Shown: positions 34,285 to 42,199 of the stretch, one piece after another
Layout of the letters: each line of letters begins with the position of its first letter
Numbering within the stretch: position 1 is the first letter of the stretch
Source: Amycolatopsis saalfeldensis
GTDB lineage: Bacteria; Actinomycetota; Actinomycetes; Mycobacteriales; Pseudonocardiaceae
Reading direction: 5' to 3'
NCBI RefSeq assembly: GCF_900110575.1
Contig: NZ_FOEF01000026.1
Coordinates: 1-64,000 of the forward strand
DNA: 64,000 nt
The notes under the pieces: model-generated
What the model was told of the DNA's origin: nothing
What the model saw: only the letters and a program-made list of their open reading frames with translations
Databases searched by the model: none
Made by a program: the position numbers and the translations under genes

Positions 34285-34974
34285 TCACGGATTTGTGCCG
34301 CTCTCTGACTCGGCTGCGGACGCGGCCTTGTTCTGGTGGCGAACCATTTTGCGCAGGACACGGTGGGGTCGGTGAGCGTTCGTGCCTCGACGGGTGGCGA
34401 GCAGGCGCAGGCCGATGACCTTGAGCAGGAAGACAGCTACCAGGCCGAGGGCGGTCCAGTCCGTCCACCGCGAGGCAGCGAGCACGGCGCCACCCAGCCC
34501 CAGGTGCGCGGCGACGACCAGGGCGGCGACAACGATGAGAAACCACCATCCTAAGTGGAACCGTCGGCGTGCGGCGGTCTCGGCGCGCTGCGGTTCCTGC
34601 GCCGGGACAGAGGTGTCCGCGGTGTCGCCGGGTGCATCAAGTCGCTGCCACACCACCGTCAGCTCGTCGCGACGGCCGATCTTTTCCAGGCGCGCGGCGA
34701 GGAGTCGTTGGATCTGCTGCAGGTTGTTGTCGGTGTCGGCCTCGGCGCGCAGGATCAGGGTGCCGGGAGTGGCGTGCAGCGTCCACCGGCCCCAGTTCAG
34801 CTGGACGGTCCCGTCGGTGTCGGACCATTCGGCGTGCTGTATTTCCGGGGGTGTGTGCGGGTTCTCGCCGTCGTGGCTGCGCGGGCGGTGCCTCATCTGG
34901 TTGGCGTGCCGGCAGAGTTGGACGAGGTAGCGGCTGGGGCGGTCGGTCTGCACGCGGGCTTCGGCGGTCGGCAT
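34285..34974 (-). CDS. DUF2218-domain membrane protein
   Basis: A 229-residue protein. The N-terminal half (residues about 10-100) is a DUF2218 domain (SRYLVQLCRHANQM, WGRWTLHATPGTLILRAEAD, LEKIGRRDELTVVW). The C-terminal part adds two membrane segments (WWFLIVVAALVVAAHLGL and LGLVAVFLLKVIGLRLLA), an uncommon arrangement for this usually soluble domain. DUF2218 proteins are often near iron or metal genes, but the function is unknown. The ATG at 34974 is chosen. It is convergent with the PhoU-like gene and 23 bp downstream of the methyltransferase gene. Confidence 0.72.
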   Translation of the reverse strand: MPTAEARVQTDRPSRYLVQLCRHANQMRHRPRSHDGENPHTPPEIQHAEWSDTDGTVQLNWGRWTLHATPGTLILRAEADTDNNLQQIQRLLAARLEKIGRRDELTVVWQRLDAPGDTADTSVPAQEPQRAETAARRRFHLGWWFLIVVAALVVAAHLGLGGAVLAASRWTDWTALGLVAVFLLKVIGLRLLATRRGTNAHRPHRVLRKMVRHQNKAASAAESESGTNP

Positions 34975-34997
34975 GCTGGGCCTCTCCGTGGGCACGT

Positions 34998-35624
34998 TCA
35001 GATCCGGGTGGTGGTGACGAGCCAGGCCCGGATGCCGTCCGGGTCGGCGGTGATCTCGATCGTGGCCGGCTCGATCGAGTCGATCCGCCAGCCGTCGGCG
35101 AAGGAAGCAGTGATCTCCTCCCGCGTCACGCGATGGACCCGTGGCCAGCCGTCGGCGGGCTGCCGGTCGCTGAAGCACAGCATGAAGTAGTGCCCGCCCG
35201 GCACCAGCACGGACCGCAGGCTCTCGACAAAGGCAGTGCGGTCGTCGCCGGAGAAGATGTGGAAGAGGCCGCAGTCGAGCACGGTGTCGAAGGATTCGCC
35301 GAGCTCGACCAGGTTCCGGGCGTCCTGCCGCAGGAATCGTGCCGGACGGCCCCGGTCGCGGGCCTTGCGCTCGGCGGCCGTCAGCGCGGTGGACGCGAGG
35401 TCGACGCCGGTGGCGTCAAGGCCGAGGCCCGCGGCCAGGAGCACGTGCTCGCCGGTCCCGCAGCCCACGTCCAGCACTCGCCCGGTGATGGCACCGGCTT
35501 CGGCGAGGCCGGCGAACGCAGGCTGGGGTCGGCCGATGTCCCACGGTGGCGGGGTGAGGTAAAGCTCGTCGGGTCGTCGCGCGTTCGCGGCATCGGGGTG
35601 GGGATGTGGCGGCAGGCCGGTCAT
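34998..35624 (-). CDS. Class I SAM-dependent methyltransferase
   Basis: A 208-residue methyltransferase of the thiopurine S-methyltransferase-like group. Motif I is VLDVGCGTGEHVLLAAGLG near residue 50, followed by VLDCGLFHIF and LRSVLVPGGHYFMLCFSD. The N-terminal PPPWDIGRPQPAF is the substrate-side motif of this group. It is divergent from a TetR gene across a 12-bp inverted repeat and precedes the DUF2218 gene, so it is probably the target of that TetR regulator. Confidence 0.82.
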   Translation of the reverse strand: MTGLPPHPHPDAANARRPDELYLTPPPWDIGRPQPAFAGLAEAGAITGRVLDVGCGTGEHVLLAAGLGLDATGVDLASTALTAAERKARDRGRPARFLRQDARNLVELGESFDTVLDCGLFHIFSGDDRTAFVESLRSVLVPGGHYFMLCFSDRQPADGWPRVHRVTREEITASFADGWRIDSIEPATIEITADPDGIRAWLVTTTRI

Positions 35625-35662
35625 GGCAGGTCCTCCCAGGTGGGTGCGACCGCCAATTTATC

Positions 35663-35705
35663 GAGACACTTTGTCTCTGTCAATCCAGAGTGTATTGACA
35701 GAGAC
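35663..35705. promoter_or_regulatory. Overlapping inverted repeats, probable TetR operator
   Basis: A 12-bp perfect inverted repeat, GTCTCTGTCAAT (35673-35684) and ATTGACAGAGAC (35694-35705), overlaps a second repeat GAGACA-ctt-TGTCTC (35663-35677). TATACT at 35712-35717 follows, 6 nt before the chosen GTG of the TetR gene. The site lies between the methyltransferase and TetR genes and fits TetR binding over both promoters. Confidence 0.72.
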
Positions 35706-35723
35706 GTTGCGTATACTGCGGTG

Positions 35724-36299
35724 GTGCCGAAGCTGTGGAACGAGACGATCGACGCGCATCGCCACGCGGTGCGTGAGGCGATCCTGGACACCACTTGGGC
35801 GCTGGCCACCGAGCACGGGCTGACGTCGGTGACGATGTCGCAGATTGCCGAGAAGACCGGCATCGGCCGGGCGACGCTGTACAAGTACTTTCCCGATGTC
35901 GAAGCGATCCTGTTCGCCTGGCATGAGCGTCAGATCGCCGCGCACCTTCAGCAACTCGTCGACATCCGCGACGAGGCCGGCGACGCCGGTCGGCGGCTCG
36001 ACGCGGTACTGGAGGCGTATGCGTTCATTGCCCACGAGCGCCAGCGTCACGGTGCGGACCTCGGCGCTCTCCTGCATGGCGGCGGGCATACCGCCCACGC
36101 GCAGCAGCACCTGCAGGGCTTCGTCCGGGACCTGCTCGCGGAGGCCGCGAAGGCCGGCGACGTCCGGGATGACGTCGCGCCCGACGAGCTCGCCGGTTAC
36201 TGCCTCTACGCTCTGACCGCGGCCGGCGGCCTGCCGTCCAAGGCCGCGGTCCGTCGGCTGGTCACGGTCACGCTGGCCGGGCTGCGCCCGCCACGCTGA
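35724..36299 (+). CDS. TetR-family transcriptional regulator
   Basis: A 191-residue TetR protein. The DNA-binding domain is TWALATEHGLTSVTMSQIAEKTGIGRATLYKYFPDVEAILFAW (residues about 20-60), with a mostly helical ligand domain after it. The start GTG at 35724 (PKLWNETIDAHR) is preferred because TATACT ends 6 nt upstream, giving a leaderless transcript; a GTG directly before it is the alternative. The operator-like repeats upstream indicate control of itself and the divergent methyltransferase. Confidence 0.85.
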   Translation: MPKLWNETIDAHRHAVREAILDTTWALATEHGLTSVTMSQIAEKTGIGRATLYKYFPDVEAILFAWHERQIAAHLQQLVDIRDEAGDAGRRLDAVLEAYAFIAHERQRHGADLGALLHGGGHTAHAQQHLQGFVRDLLAEAAKAGDVRDDVAPDELAGYCLYALTAAGGLPSKAAVRRLVTVTLAGLRPPR

Positions 36300-36300
36300 C

Positions 36301-36609
36301 TCAGTTCTCCGCTGCCGTGAGGACACGGCGGAGCTGCACCGTGGAGGGCGAGCCGCTGACGTGCCCGTCGGGGCCGGTGTACAACCGGCACGACATGCTC
36401 GGCGACCGGCCCGGCTCGGCGAACGGATCCGCACCGTTGACCAGGAGCGTCGGCGAGCCCGACATCCCCAGCGCTACGGCCTGAGCGTCATCCGTGACGA
36501 CCTGCCGATCGAGTTGCACGTCGGGCCGCTCGGCCAGGAGGCGGGTGAGTCGTTCAGTCAGTACGGTTGCGCCGGGACAGCCGGGGACGTGCAGGAACTG
36601 GATCCGCAT
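36301..36609 (-). CDS. Thioredoxin-like protein downstream of a metal ATPase
   Basis: A 102-residue thioredoxin-fold protein. MRIQFLHVPGCPGATVL gives the first strand and a single Cys (CPGA, where thioredoxin has CxxC); GSPTLLVNGADPFAE is the cis-Pro region. This group is often encoded beside mercury or other thiophilic-metal genes. It starts 1 bp after the P-type ATPase stop, so it belongs to that operon and may bind or shuttle metal-thiol adducts. It is convergent with the TetR gene, with 1 bp between the stops. Confidence 0.7.
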   Translation of the reverse strand: MRIQFLHVPGCPGATVLTERLTRLLAERPDVQLDRQVVTDDAQAVALGMSGSPTLLVNGADPFAEPGRSPSMSCRLYTGPDGHVSGSPSTVQLRRVLTAAEN

Positions 36610-36610
36610 G

Positions 36611-38668
36611 TCACGGCTTTCGGATCGGCGAGAGCTGCAGCATGCTTTGCTGCTCGGTGGGTGTGGATTCGGGTGCGCAGCAGGCGCAACCGCCGTCTTG
36701 TGCCGCGCCCGCCGGTGCGGCGGGAATCTGTTGTGGGGCAATGGGTTCGGGTGTGCTGGCGCCGCGGAGTGGGCGGAGTCGTCCGGCGCGGACGCCGTTG
36801 CCGATGACGAAGACTTCGGCGAGTTCGTGGATGAACACCACGGTGGCCAGTCCGAGGAACCCGAATGCGGCGAGCGGCACGAGGGTGAGCACGATCGCCG
36901 CGGACAGTCCGATGTTCTGCAGCATGATCACTCGCGCGCGGCGGGCGTGCGCCAATGCTTGGGGGAGGTGGCGCAGGTCGGTGCCCATGAGGGCGACGTC
37001 GGCGGTGTCGATGGCGACGTCGCTGCCCATCGCGCCCATGGCGATGCCGACGTCGGCGGTGGCCAGGGCGGGGGCGTCGTTGACGCCGTCGCCGACCATC
37101 GCGATCGCGCCGCGGTGCCGGTGGCGTAGCTGCTCGATGAGCGCGGCTTTGTCGGTGGGCCGCAGTTCGGCGTGCACGTCGGTGATCCCGGCTTGGCCGG
37201 CCAGGGCGGTGGCGGTGGCGGTGTTGTCTCCGGTCAGCATCGTCACGTGGAGCCCGGCCTCGCGTAGGGCGTGGACGGTGTCGGGGGCTTCTGGGCGGAG
37301 TTCGTCGCGGATGCCGATCAGCCCGAGCAGGGTGCCGTCGTGTTCGATCACGGCCACGGTCGTGCCGTCCTCCTGCAGCCGGGCCACGTCGCCGGACAAC
37401 GGTCCGGGGTCGATCCAGCCGGGCTTGCCCAAGCGGGCCGGGACACCGTCCAGGCTGCCTTCGAGCCCGGCGCCGGGAACCGCTGTCACGTTGTCCGCGG
37501 CGGCCGGGTTCGGGGTGGCGGCGAGGATCGCGGCGGCGAGGGGGTGTTCGCTGCGGGCCTCCAGCGCGGCGGCTACCGCCAGTACCCGCTGCGGGCTGGT
37601 GTCGCCCGCGGGCACGATCTCGGTCACTGTGGGTTGGTTGCGGGTCAGGGTGCCGGTCTTGTCCAGCGCGATGGCGCGGACCGCGCCGAGGGCTTCGAGC
37701 GCGGCGCCACCTTTGACGAGCACACCGAGTCGGCTGGCGGCGCCGACGGCGGCGATTACCGTGACCGGCACGGAGATCGCCAGTGCGCACGGGGCGGCGG
37801 CGACCAGCACCACCAGTGCCCGCTCGATCCACACCTCCGGATCCCCGAACAGCGCGCCGAGACCGGCGATGAGCGCGGCGAGAACCATGACGGCGGGCAC
37901 CAGGGGCCGGGCGATACGGTCGGCGAGGCGCTGGCGGACGCCTTTGCGTTGCTGGGCGTCCTCGACCACGCGCACGACCTTGGCCAGCGAGTTGTCCTCG
38001 GTGGTGGCGGTGGCCTCCACAGTGAGCACGCCGATACCGTTGATCGACCCGGCGAACACTTCGTCCCCCGGTGCGATCTCCACCGGAACCGACTCGCCCG
38101 TGATGGCCGAAGTGTCCACACTGGAGCGTCCGCTCCGGACGATGCCGTCGCTGGCCACCCGGTCCCCGGCCCGTACCAGCATCCGGTCGGAGACCCGCAG
38201 TTGCTCCGGCGCGATCGTGGCCTCGCTGCCGTCGCGCAGGACGGTGATCCGGTCTGGGACCAAAGCGAGCAGGGCGCGCAGGCCGCGGCGGGTGCGGGCC
38301 AGTGAGTAGTCCTCCAGGGTCTCGCTGATGGAGAACAGGAACGCCAGCATGGCCGCCTCGGCGAACTGGCCGAGGACCAGCGCACCGGCCAGGGCGATGG
38401 TCATCAGGGTGCCGACCCCGATCCGGCGCCGCCACAACGCCTGCAGGGTGCCGGGCACGAAGGTGTACCCGCCGATCCCGGCCGCGAGCAGATACGCCAC
38501 GACGGAGGTGATCGTGGAGCCTAGCCACCCGGCGAGTAAGCCCGCGACGACGAGGAGCCCGGCGACCGCGGCGAGCTGGATCTCCTGCACCTGCCACAGC
38601 CGCTGAGGCGTCTCCTCGTGGTCATCGTCGCGGCCGGGTTCGTCGGGGCCGCAGCACGCGTCGCTCAT
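36611..38668 (-). CDS. P1B-type heavy-metal-translocating ATPase
   Basis: A 685-residue membrane pump. It shows the phosphorylation motif DKTGTLT near residue 336, the HP locus SEHPLAAAI, and the hinge MVGDGVNDAPAL. The membrane metal motif reads APCALAIS instead of CPC. No HMA domain precedes it; instead the N-terminus begins DACCGPD and the C-terminus has a Cys-rich tail (GGCACCAPE). APC is unusual, so the transported metal is uncertain, with Zn, Cd or Co the likeliest. It overlaps the ArsR gene by ATGA, so the two are one transcript. Confidence 0.87.
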   Translation of the reverse strand: MSDACCGPDEPGRDDDHEETPQRLWQVQEIQLAAVAGLLVVAGLLAGWLGSTITSVVAYLLAAGIGGYTFVPGTLQALWRRRIGVGTLMTIALAGALVLGQFAEAAMLAFLFSISETLEDYSLARTRRGLRALLALVPDRITVLRDGSEATIAPEQLRVSDRMLVRAGDRVASDGIVRSGRSSVDTSAITGESVPVEIAPGDEVFAGSINGIGVLTVEATATTEDNSLAKVVRVVEDAQQRKGVRQRLADRIARPLVPAVMVLAALIAGLGALFGDPEVWIERALVVLVAAAPCALAISVPVTVIAAVGAASRLGVLVKGGAALEALGAVRAIALDKTGTLTRNQPTVTEIVPAGDTSPQRVLAVAAALEARSEHPLAAAILAATPNPAAADNVTAVPGAGLEGSLDGVPARLGKPGWIDPGPLSGDVARLQEDGTTVAVIEHDGTLLGLIGIRDELRPEAPDTVHALREAGLHVTMLTGDNTATATALAGQAGITDVHAELRPTDKAALIEQLRHRHRGAIAMVGDGVNDAPALATADVGIAMGAMGSDVAIDTADVALMGTDLRHLPQALAHARRARVIMLQNIGLSAAIVLTLVPLAAFGFLGLATVVFIHELAEVFVIGNGVRAGRLRPLRGASTPEPIAPQQIPAAPAGAAQDGGCACCAPESTPTEQQSMLQLSPIRKP

Positions 38669-39030
38669 ACCGGATCAACCTCCGCCGTGATGCTGGCGGT
38701 GACGGTGTCCAGTACCTGGTGGCCGGTGGCGTTGAGCCGGTACATCACCAGCTTGCCGTCCCGGCGGGAGCCGACCAGCCCGGCTGAGCGCAGCTGCCGC
38801 AGGTGATGCGACACCAGCCCCTGGGAGGAGCCGACGATCCAGGCCAGGTCGCACACGCACAGCTCGTCGCCGACGTGCAGGGCGTGCGCGATCCGCAACC
38901 GGGTCGGGTCACCCAGCGCCCGTAGCCGCTCCGCCCGCCGCGTGAGTTCCTCCGCCGCCGGGAGGGCGGTGCGCAGGGCCTCGGCGTGATCGAAGTCGAT
39001 GCACAACAGCTCGCACTGGTCGTCACTCAT
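38665..39030 (-). CDS. ArsR-family metal sensor (CadC/CmtR-like)
   Basis: A 121-residue winged-helix regulator. The helix-4 metal motif ELCVCDLA (CxC) near residue 55, plus an N-terminal Cys pair (CELLC), resembles the CadC/CmtR-type Cd/Pb/Zn site. SQGLVSHHLRQLRSAGLVGSRRDGK is the recognition helix and wing. TAGATT lies 6 nt before its ATG, indicating a leaderless transcript. It is the first gene of the ATPase operon and overlaps it by ATGA, so it likely autorepresses the pump. Confidence 0.87.
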   Translation of the reverse strand: MSDDQCELLCIDFDHAEALRTALPAAEELTRRAERLRALGDPTRLRIAHALHVGDELCVCDLAWIVGSSQGLVSHHLRQLRSAGLVGSRRDGKLVMYRLNATGHQVLDTVTASITAEVDPV

Positions 39031-39152
39031 AGGGTCAATCTAACAACCGTCGATATGTTTGGGCAACAATGTGGCGCTTCCCGCACCAGGTGCCGTCGGA
39101 GCGCGAGCGGCCGTGACAACCCCGATCATGAGAGCTAGAGTCCCCACGTGAA

Positions 39153-39169
39153 ATACCCCCTGCGGGTAT
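39153..39169. promoter_or_regulatory. CsoR-like operator before the permease
   Basis: ATACCC-cctgc-GGGTAT is a perfect 6-bp-arm repeat with a C-rich centre, matching the known CsoR/RcnR-type site shape (TACCCC...GGGGTA). It lies 16 bp before the permease ATG. No csoR gene is in the window, so the regulator would be encoded elsewhere. Confidence 0.6.
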
Positions 39170-39184
39170 CGAAAGGTGGTCGTG

Positions 39185-40357
39185 ATGGACGCGATCGGGC
39201 ACGCGCTGGCCTTGGCCGGCTCGATGACGTGGGAGATCCTCTGGGCGCTGATCCTCGGGTTCGCGCTGTCCGCCGTGGTGCAGGCGGTGGTACGCAAGTC
39301 CACGATCGTGCGGCTGATGGGCGATGACCGGCCGAAGACGCTGGCGGTCGCGTCGGTGCTGGGCGCGGCTTCGTCGTCGTGCTCCTACGCCGCGGTGGCG
39401 CTGGCCCGGTCGTTGTTCCGCAAGGGCGCGGACTTCACCGCCGCGATGGCGTTCGAGATCGGCTCCACCAACCTGGTCGTCGAGCTGGGCATCATCATGG
39501 CGTTGCTGATGGGCTGGCAGTTCACCGCCGCGGAGTTCGTCGGCGGGCCGATCATGATTGTGCTGCTCGCGGTGCTGTTCCGGTTGTTCGTCCGGAAACG
39601 GCTCATCGCTAAGGCCCGCGAGCAAGCAGAGAAGGGCGTGGCCGGCTCAATGGAAGGCCACGCCGCGATGGACATGTCGGTCGGCGGCGAGGGCTCGTTC
39701 TGGCGGCGGCTCGCCTCGCGTGACGGCTTCACGTCGGTGTCGCACGTGTTCGTCATGGAATGGGCGGCGATCCTGCGGGATCTGGTGATCGGGCTGTTGA
39801 TCGCCGGGGCGATCGGCGCGTGGGTGCCGGAGTCGTTCTGGCGCGCGTTCTTCTTCACCGACCACCCGATCGTCTCGGCGCTCTGGGGACCGATAGTCGG
39901 GCCGATCGTGGCAATCCTGTCGTTCGTGTGCTCGATCGGGAACGTCCCGCTGGCCGCGGTGCTGTGGAACGGCGGGATCAGCTTCGGCGGCGTGGTCGCG
40001 TTCATCTTCGCCGACCTGCTGATCCTGCCGATCCTCAACATCTACCGGAAGTACTACGGCGCAAAGATGACGCTGGTGCTGCTCGGCACGTTCTACGCGG
40101 CCATGGTCGGTGCCGGCTACCTCGTCGAGCTCCTCTTCGGCGTCACCGGTCTCATCCCGAAGGAGCGTTCGGCGACGGTGATGGAGGAGGGTATCTCGTG
40201 GAACTACACGACGTGGCTCAACATCGCCTTCCTCATCCTGGCGGCCGTGCTGATCGTGCGGTTCGTGCGGACGGGCGGGCTCGGCATGCTGCGGATGATG
40301 GGCGGCTCACCCGACACGCCACATGGCCACGACCATCACGACGAGCACCACCGCTGA
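39185..40357 (+). CDS. ArsP/DUF318-type permease
   Basis: A 390-residue membrane protein with about ten hydrophobic segments in two inverted halves. The paired SSSCSYAAVALARSLFRKGADF and FVCSIGNVPLAAVLWNGGISFG sequences are the hallmark of the permease family that includes ArsP and the copper- or metalloid-associated permeases. The C-terminus is His-rich (HGHDHHDEHHR). Substrate could be an organic metalloid or metal-thiol compound. The ATG at 39185 follows GAAAGGTGG, and the CsoR-like operator suggests copper-linked expression. Confidence 0.8.
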   Translation: MDAIGHALALAGSMTWEILWALILGFALSAVVQAVVRKSTIVRLMGDDRPKTLAVASVLGAASSSCSYAAVALARSLFRKGADFTAAMAFEIGSTNLVVELGIIMALLMGWQFTAAEFVGGPIMIVLLAVLFRLFVRKRLIAKAREQAEKGVAGSMEGHAAMDMSVGGEGSFWRRLASRDGFTSVSHVFVMEWAAILRDLVIGLLIAGAIGAWVPESFWRAFFFTDHPIVSALWGPIVGPIVAILSFVCSIGNVPLAAVLWNGGISFGGVVAFIFADLLILPILNIYRKYYGAKMTLVLLGTFYAAMVGAGYLVELLFGVTGLIPKERSATVMEEGISWNYTTWLNIAFLILAAVLIVRFVRTGGLGMLRMMGGSPDTPHGHDHHDEHHR

Positions 40358-40382
40358 CTGCCCGCAGCACTCGCGCCGGCCG

Positions 40383-40808
40383 CTACGCCCGGACGTGCGC
40401 GGGTGAGCCGATCCCGATCCGGTCGGCCACCATGGCTTGGAAATGGTCGCATTGGGTGAAGTCGTCGTGGTCACAGTCCAGGGCGCACTCGATCAGCTCC
40501 AGGGACGCCTGCGCTTCGGCGATCCGGCGTGCCAGCTCGGCGTGGCGGCGTCGCAGAACGTCGCGGCGCGCCGCCGGCTCCTGGGCGGTGATCATGTCGC
40601 GGATGTCGTTCAGGCTGAATCCCGCCTCCTTGGCGCGGAGGATCACGGCCACTCGGTAGAGGTCGTCCCGGCCGTACCGGCGGCGGCTGCCGGCGGCTCG
40701 GACGGGCGAGAGCAGCCCCATCGATTCCCAGTGCCGCAGCACATGAGTCGCCAGGCCGAAGCACGCGGCGATCTCACCGATCGTCAGGACCGTCTCGCTT
40801 GACTTCAT
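40383..40808 (-). CDS. MerR-family regulator with Cys/His-rich C-terminus
   Basis: A 141-residue MerR protein. The N-terminal winged helix is TIGEIAACFGLATHVLRHWESMGLLSPVR, followed by the dimerisation coiled coil. The C-terminus reads ECALDCDHDDFTQCDHF, with three Cys and two His that could bind metal. The ATG at 40808 lies within the 22-bp palindrome shared with the divergent methyltransferase gene, so binding would block its own translation start region. Confidence 0.83.
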   Translation of the reverse strand: MKSSETVLTIGEIAACFGLATHVLRHWESMGLLSPVRAAGSRRRYGRDDLYRVAVILRAKEAGFSLNDIRDMITAQEPAARRDVLRRRHAELARRIAEAQASLELIECALDCDHDDFTQCDHFQAMVADRIGIGSPAHVRA

Positions 40809-40822
40809 GTCAACATTAAGTC
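40801..40822. promoter_or_regulatory. 22-bp palindrome spanning the MerR start codon
   Basis: GACTTCATGTCAACATTAAGTC is a 22-bp palindrome with one mismatched pair. It covers the MerR ATG (40806-40808) and ends 6 bp before the methyltransferase ATG at 40828. TTAAGT at 40816-40821 could be the methyltransferase -10, placing that transcript start at its ATG. Confidence 0.65.
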
Positions 40823-40827
40823 GCAGC

Positions 40828-41592
40828 ATGGCCGGCATGTCCACCAACACCAGCGACACCGGCTCCCTGATCGCAGTGCTCGACCGGGCGGATGCCCTTC
40901 CTGGCGCCGCCGACCTGCGCGCCCGCACCTACGACTTGCTCCAGCTCCAACCGGGCGCGCTCGTGGTCGACGTGGGATGCGGTGCGGGCCGCGCGGTCGC
41001 CGAACTGACCGAGCGAGGCGCGACGGCGGTCGGGGTCGACGTCAGCGAGCACATGATCACCCTCGCCCGCACGCGGTGGGACGGCGGGGATTTCCGCCTC
41101 GGTGACGCCTATGCGCTGCCGCTCGGCGACGGCCAGGCGGCCGGATACCGTGCGGACAAGGTGTTCCACGAACTCAACGACCCGGCCCGAGCGCTCGGTG
41201 AGGCCCGGCGCGTCCTCGGCGCCGGCGGGCGGATCGTGCTCGTCGGCCAGGACTGGGACACCATCGTGATCGACTCCGACGACGCAGCGCTCACCCGGCG
41301 CATCGTGCACGCCCGCGCCGACACTGTTCCCAATCCTCGGGCCGCCCGCCGCTACCGCACCCTGCTGCTGGACGCCGGCTTCACCGACGTCACCGTCGAC
41401 GTGCACACCGCCGTGTTCACCGACGCGACGATGCTGCCCATGGTCACCGGGCTCGCCGAAGCGTCCAGCACGGCTGGAGCTGTCACTCGCGAGCAGGCCG
41501 ACGCCTGGATCGCGGAACAAACCGAGCGTGCGCGGGCCGGGCGGCTCTTCCTCGCGCTGCCGCTGTTCGTGGCCGCGGCCCAACGCGCCTGA
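40828..41592 (+). CDS. Class I SAM-dependent methyltransferase
   Basis: A 254-residue methyltransferase. Motif I is VVDVGCGAGRAVAELTERGATAVGVD near residue 45, then FRLGDAYALPLGD and EARRVLGAGGRIVLVGQDWD. It resembles ubiquinone/menaquinone-type methyltransferases; no arsenite-binding cysteine set is present, so it is not ArsM. The start is the leaderless-looking ATG at 40828. It is divergent from the MerR gene and very likely its target. The substrate is unknown. Confidence 0.82.
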   Translation: MAGMSTNTSDTGSLIAVLDRADALPGAADLRARTYDLLQLQPGALVVDVGCGAGRAVAELTERGATAVGVDVSEHMITLARTRWDGGDFRLGDAYALPLGDGQAAGYRADKVFHELNDPARALGEARRVLGAGGRIVLVGQDWDTIVIDSDDAALTRRIVHARADTVPNPRAARRYRTLLLDAGFTDVTVDVHTAVFTDATMLPMVTGLAEASSTAGAVTREQADAWIAEQTERARAGRLFLALPLFVAAAQRA

Positions 41593-41678
41593 CCGCAGGA
41601 ATCACAGCCCACGCAGGCACCGGTCCGGCGCGGCTAGGCTGGCAGGCGTCAGGCACGGCTGGCGAACGGAGGAGCGCG

Positions 41679-42104
41679 GTGGACGGGGTGGCACGGGTGA
41701 CGGCCCGCTCGCTGGCCGCGTGCGCCGTGCTGCTCGGCCTGCTGTTCATGCACGGCATCGGCACGGCGGCCGAGACCGGCTGCGCCGGTGGCACTCCGGC
41801 GACGACCACGAGCATGGCCCCGCCGACGGTCACCGCCGGGCACGACACCGCGCCGGCCGAGGCCACGTCGAGCATGCCTGATCCCAGGTCGCAAGCGACC
41901 TCGCCGCACGCTGGTGGGCACGGCACGGTCTGTGTGTCCACGCCGCCGCGGGGCGAGGTGACCGGACCGCTCACGCTGCCGGTCGCCGGACTGGCTGTCC
42001 CCGCCACGCCAGCAGATCCGAGGCCCGGCGCCGTGTGGGCGAGCAGCGCGATGCCTCGTGCCGGTCCTGCCCTGCTGGTGAGCCTGTGCGTGTCCCGGAC
42101 GTGA
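41679..42104 (+). CDS. Small membrane protein, DUF6153-like
   Basis: A 141-residue protein. One N-terminal hydrophobic segment (SLAACAVLLGLLFMHGIGTA) is followed by a Met/His/Cys-containing extracytoplasmic part (ETGCAGGTP, SMAPP, GHGTVCVST). This matches DUF6153-type proteins found in actinomycete copper clusters. A second member lies at 54552-55034. GGAGGA precedes the GTG start and TAGGCT lies about 45 bp upstream. A periplasm-side metal-binding role is likely but unproved. Confidence 0.62.
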   Translation: MDGVARVTARSLAACAVLLGLLFMHGIGTAAETGCAGGTPATTTSMAPPTVTAGHDTAPAEATSSMPDPRSQATSPHAGGHGTVCVSTPPRGEVTGPLTLPVAGLAVPATPADPRPGAVWASSAMPRAGPALLVSLCVSRT

Positions 42105-42199
42105 CAGGGCCTCGGTGACCGGATTCGCCCGGTCACTCATGAGGTCCTTGTTCACCGTGCGCGCGGTGACGCGCGCCGTCCGAAAGAGTGCTGATTCTG

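Noticed and set aside
34569..35723. Long upstream extension of the TetR frame at 35724
   Set aside because: It lies antisense to the DUF2218 and methyltransferase genes, and the -10 plus operator place the start at 35724.
40828..41592. ArsM arsenite methyltransferase
   Set aside because: The conserved arsenite-binding cysteines of ArsM are absent and the adjacent regulator is MerR rather than ArsR.
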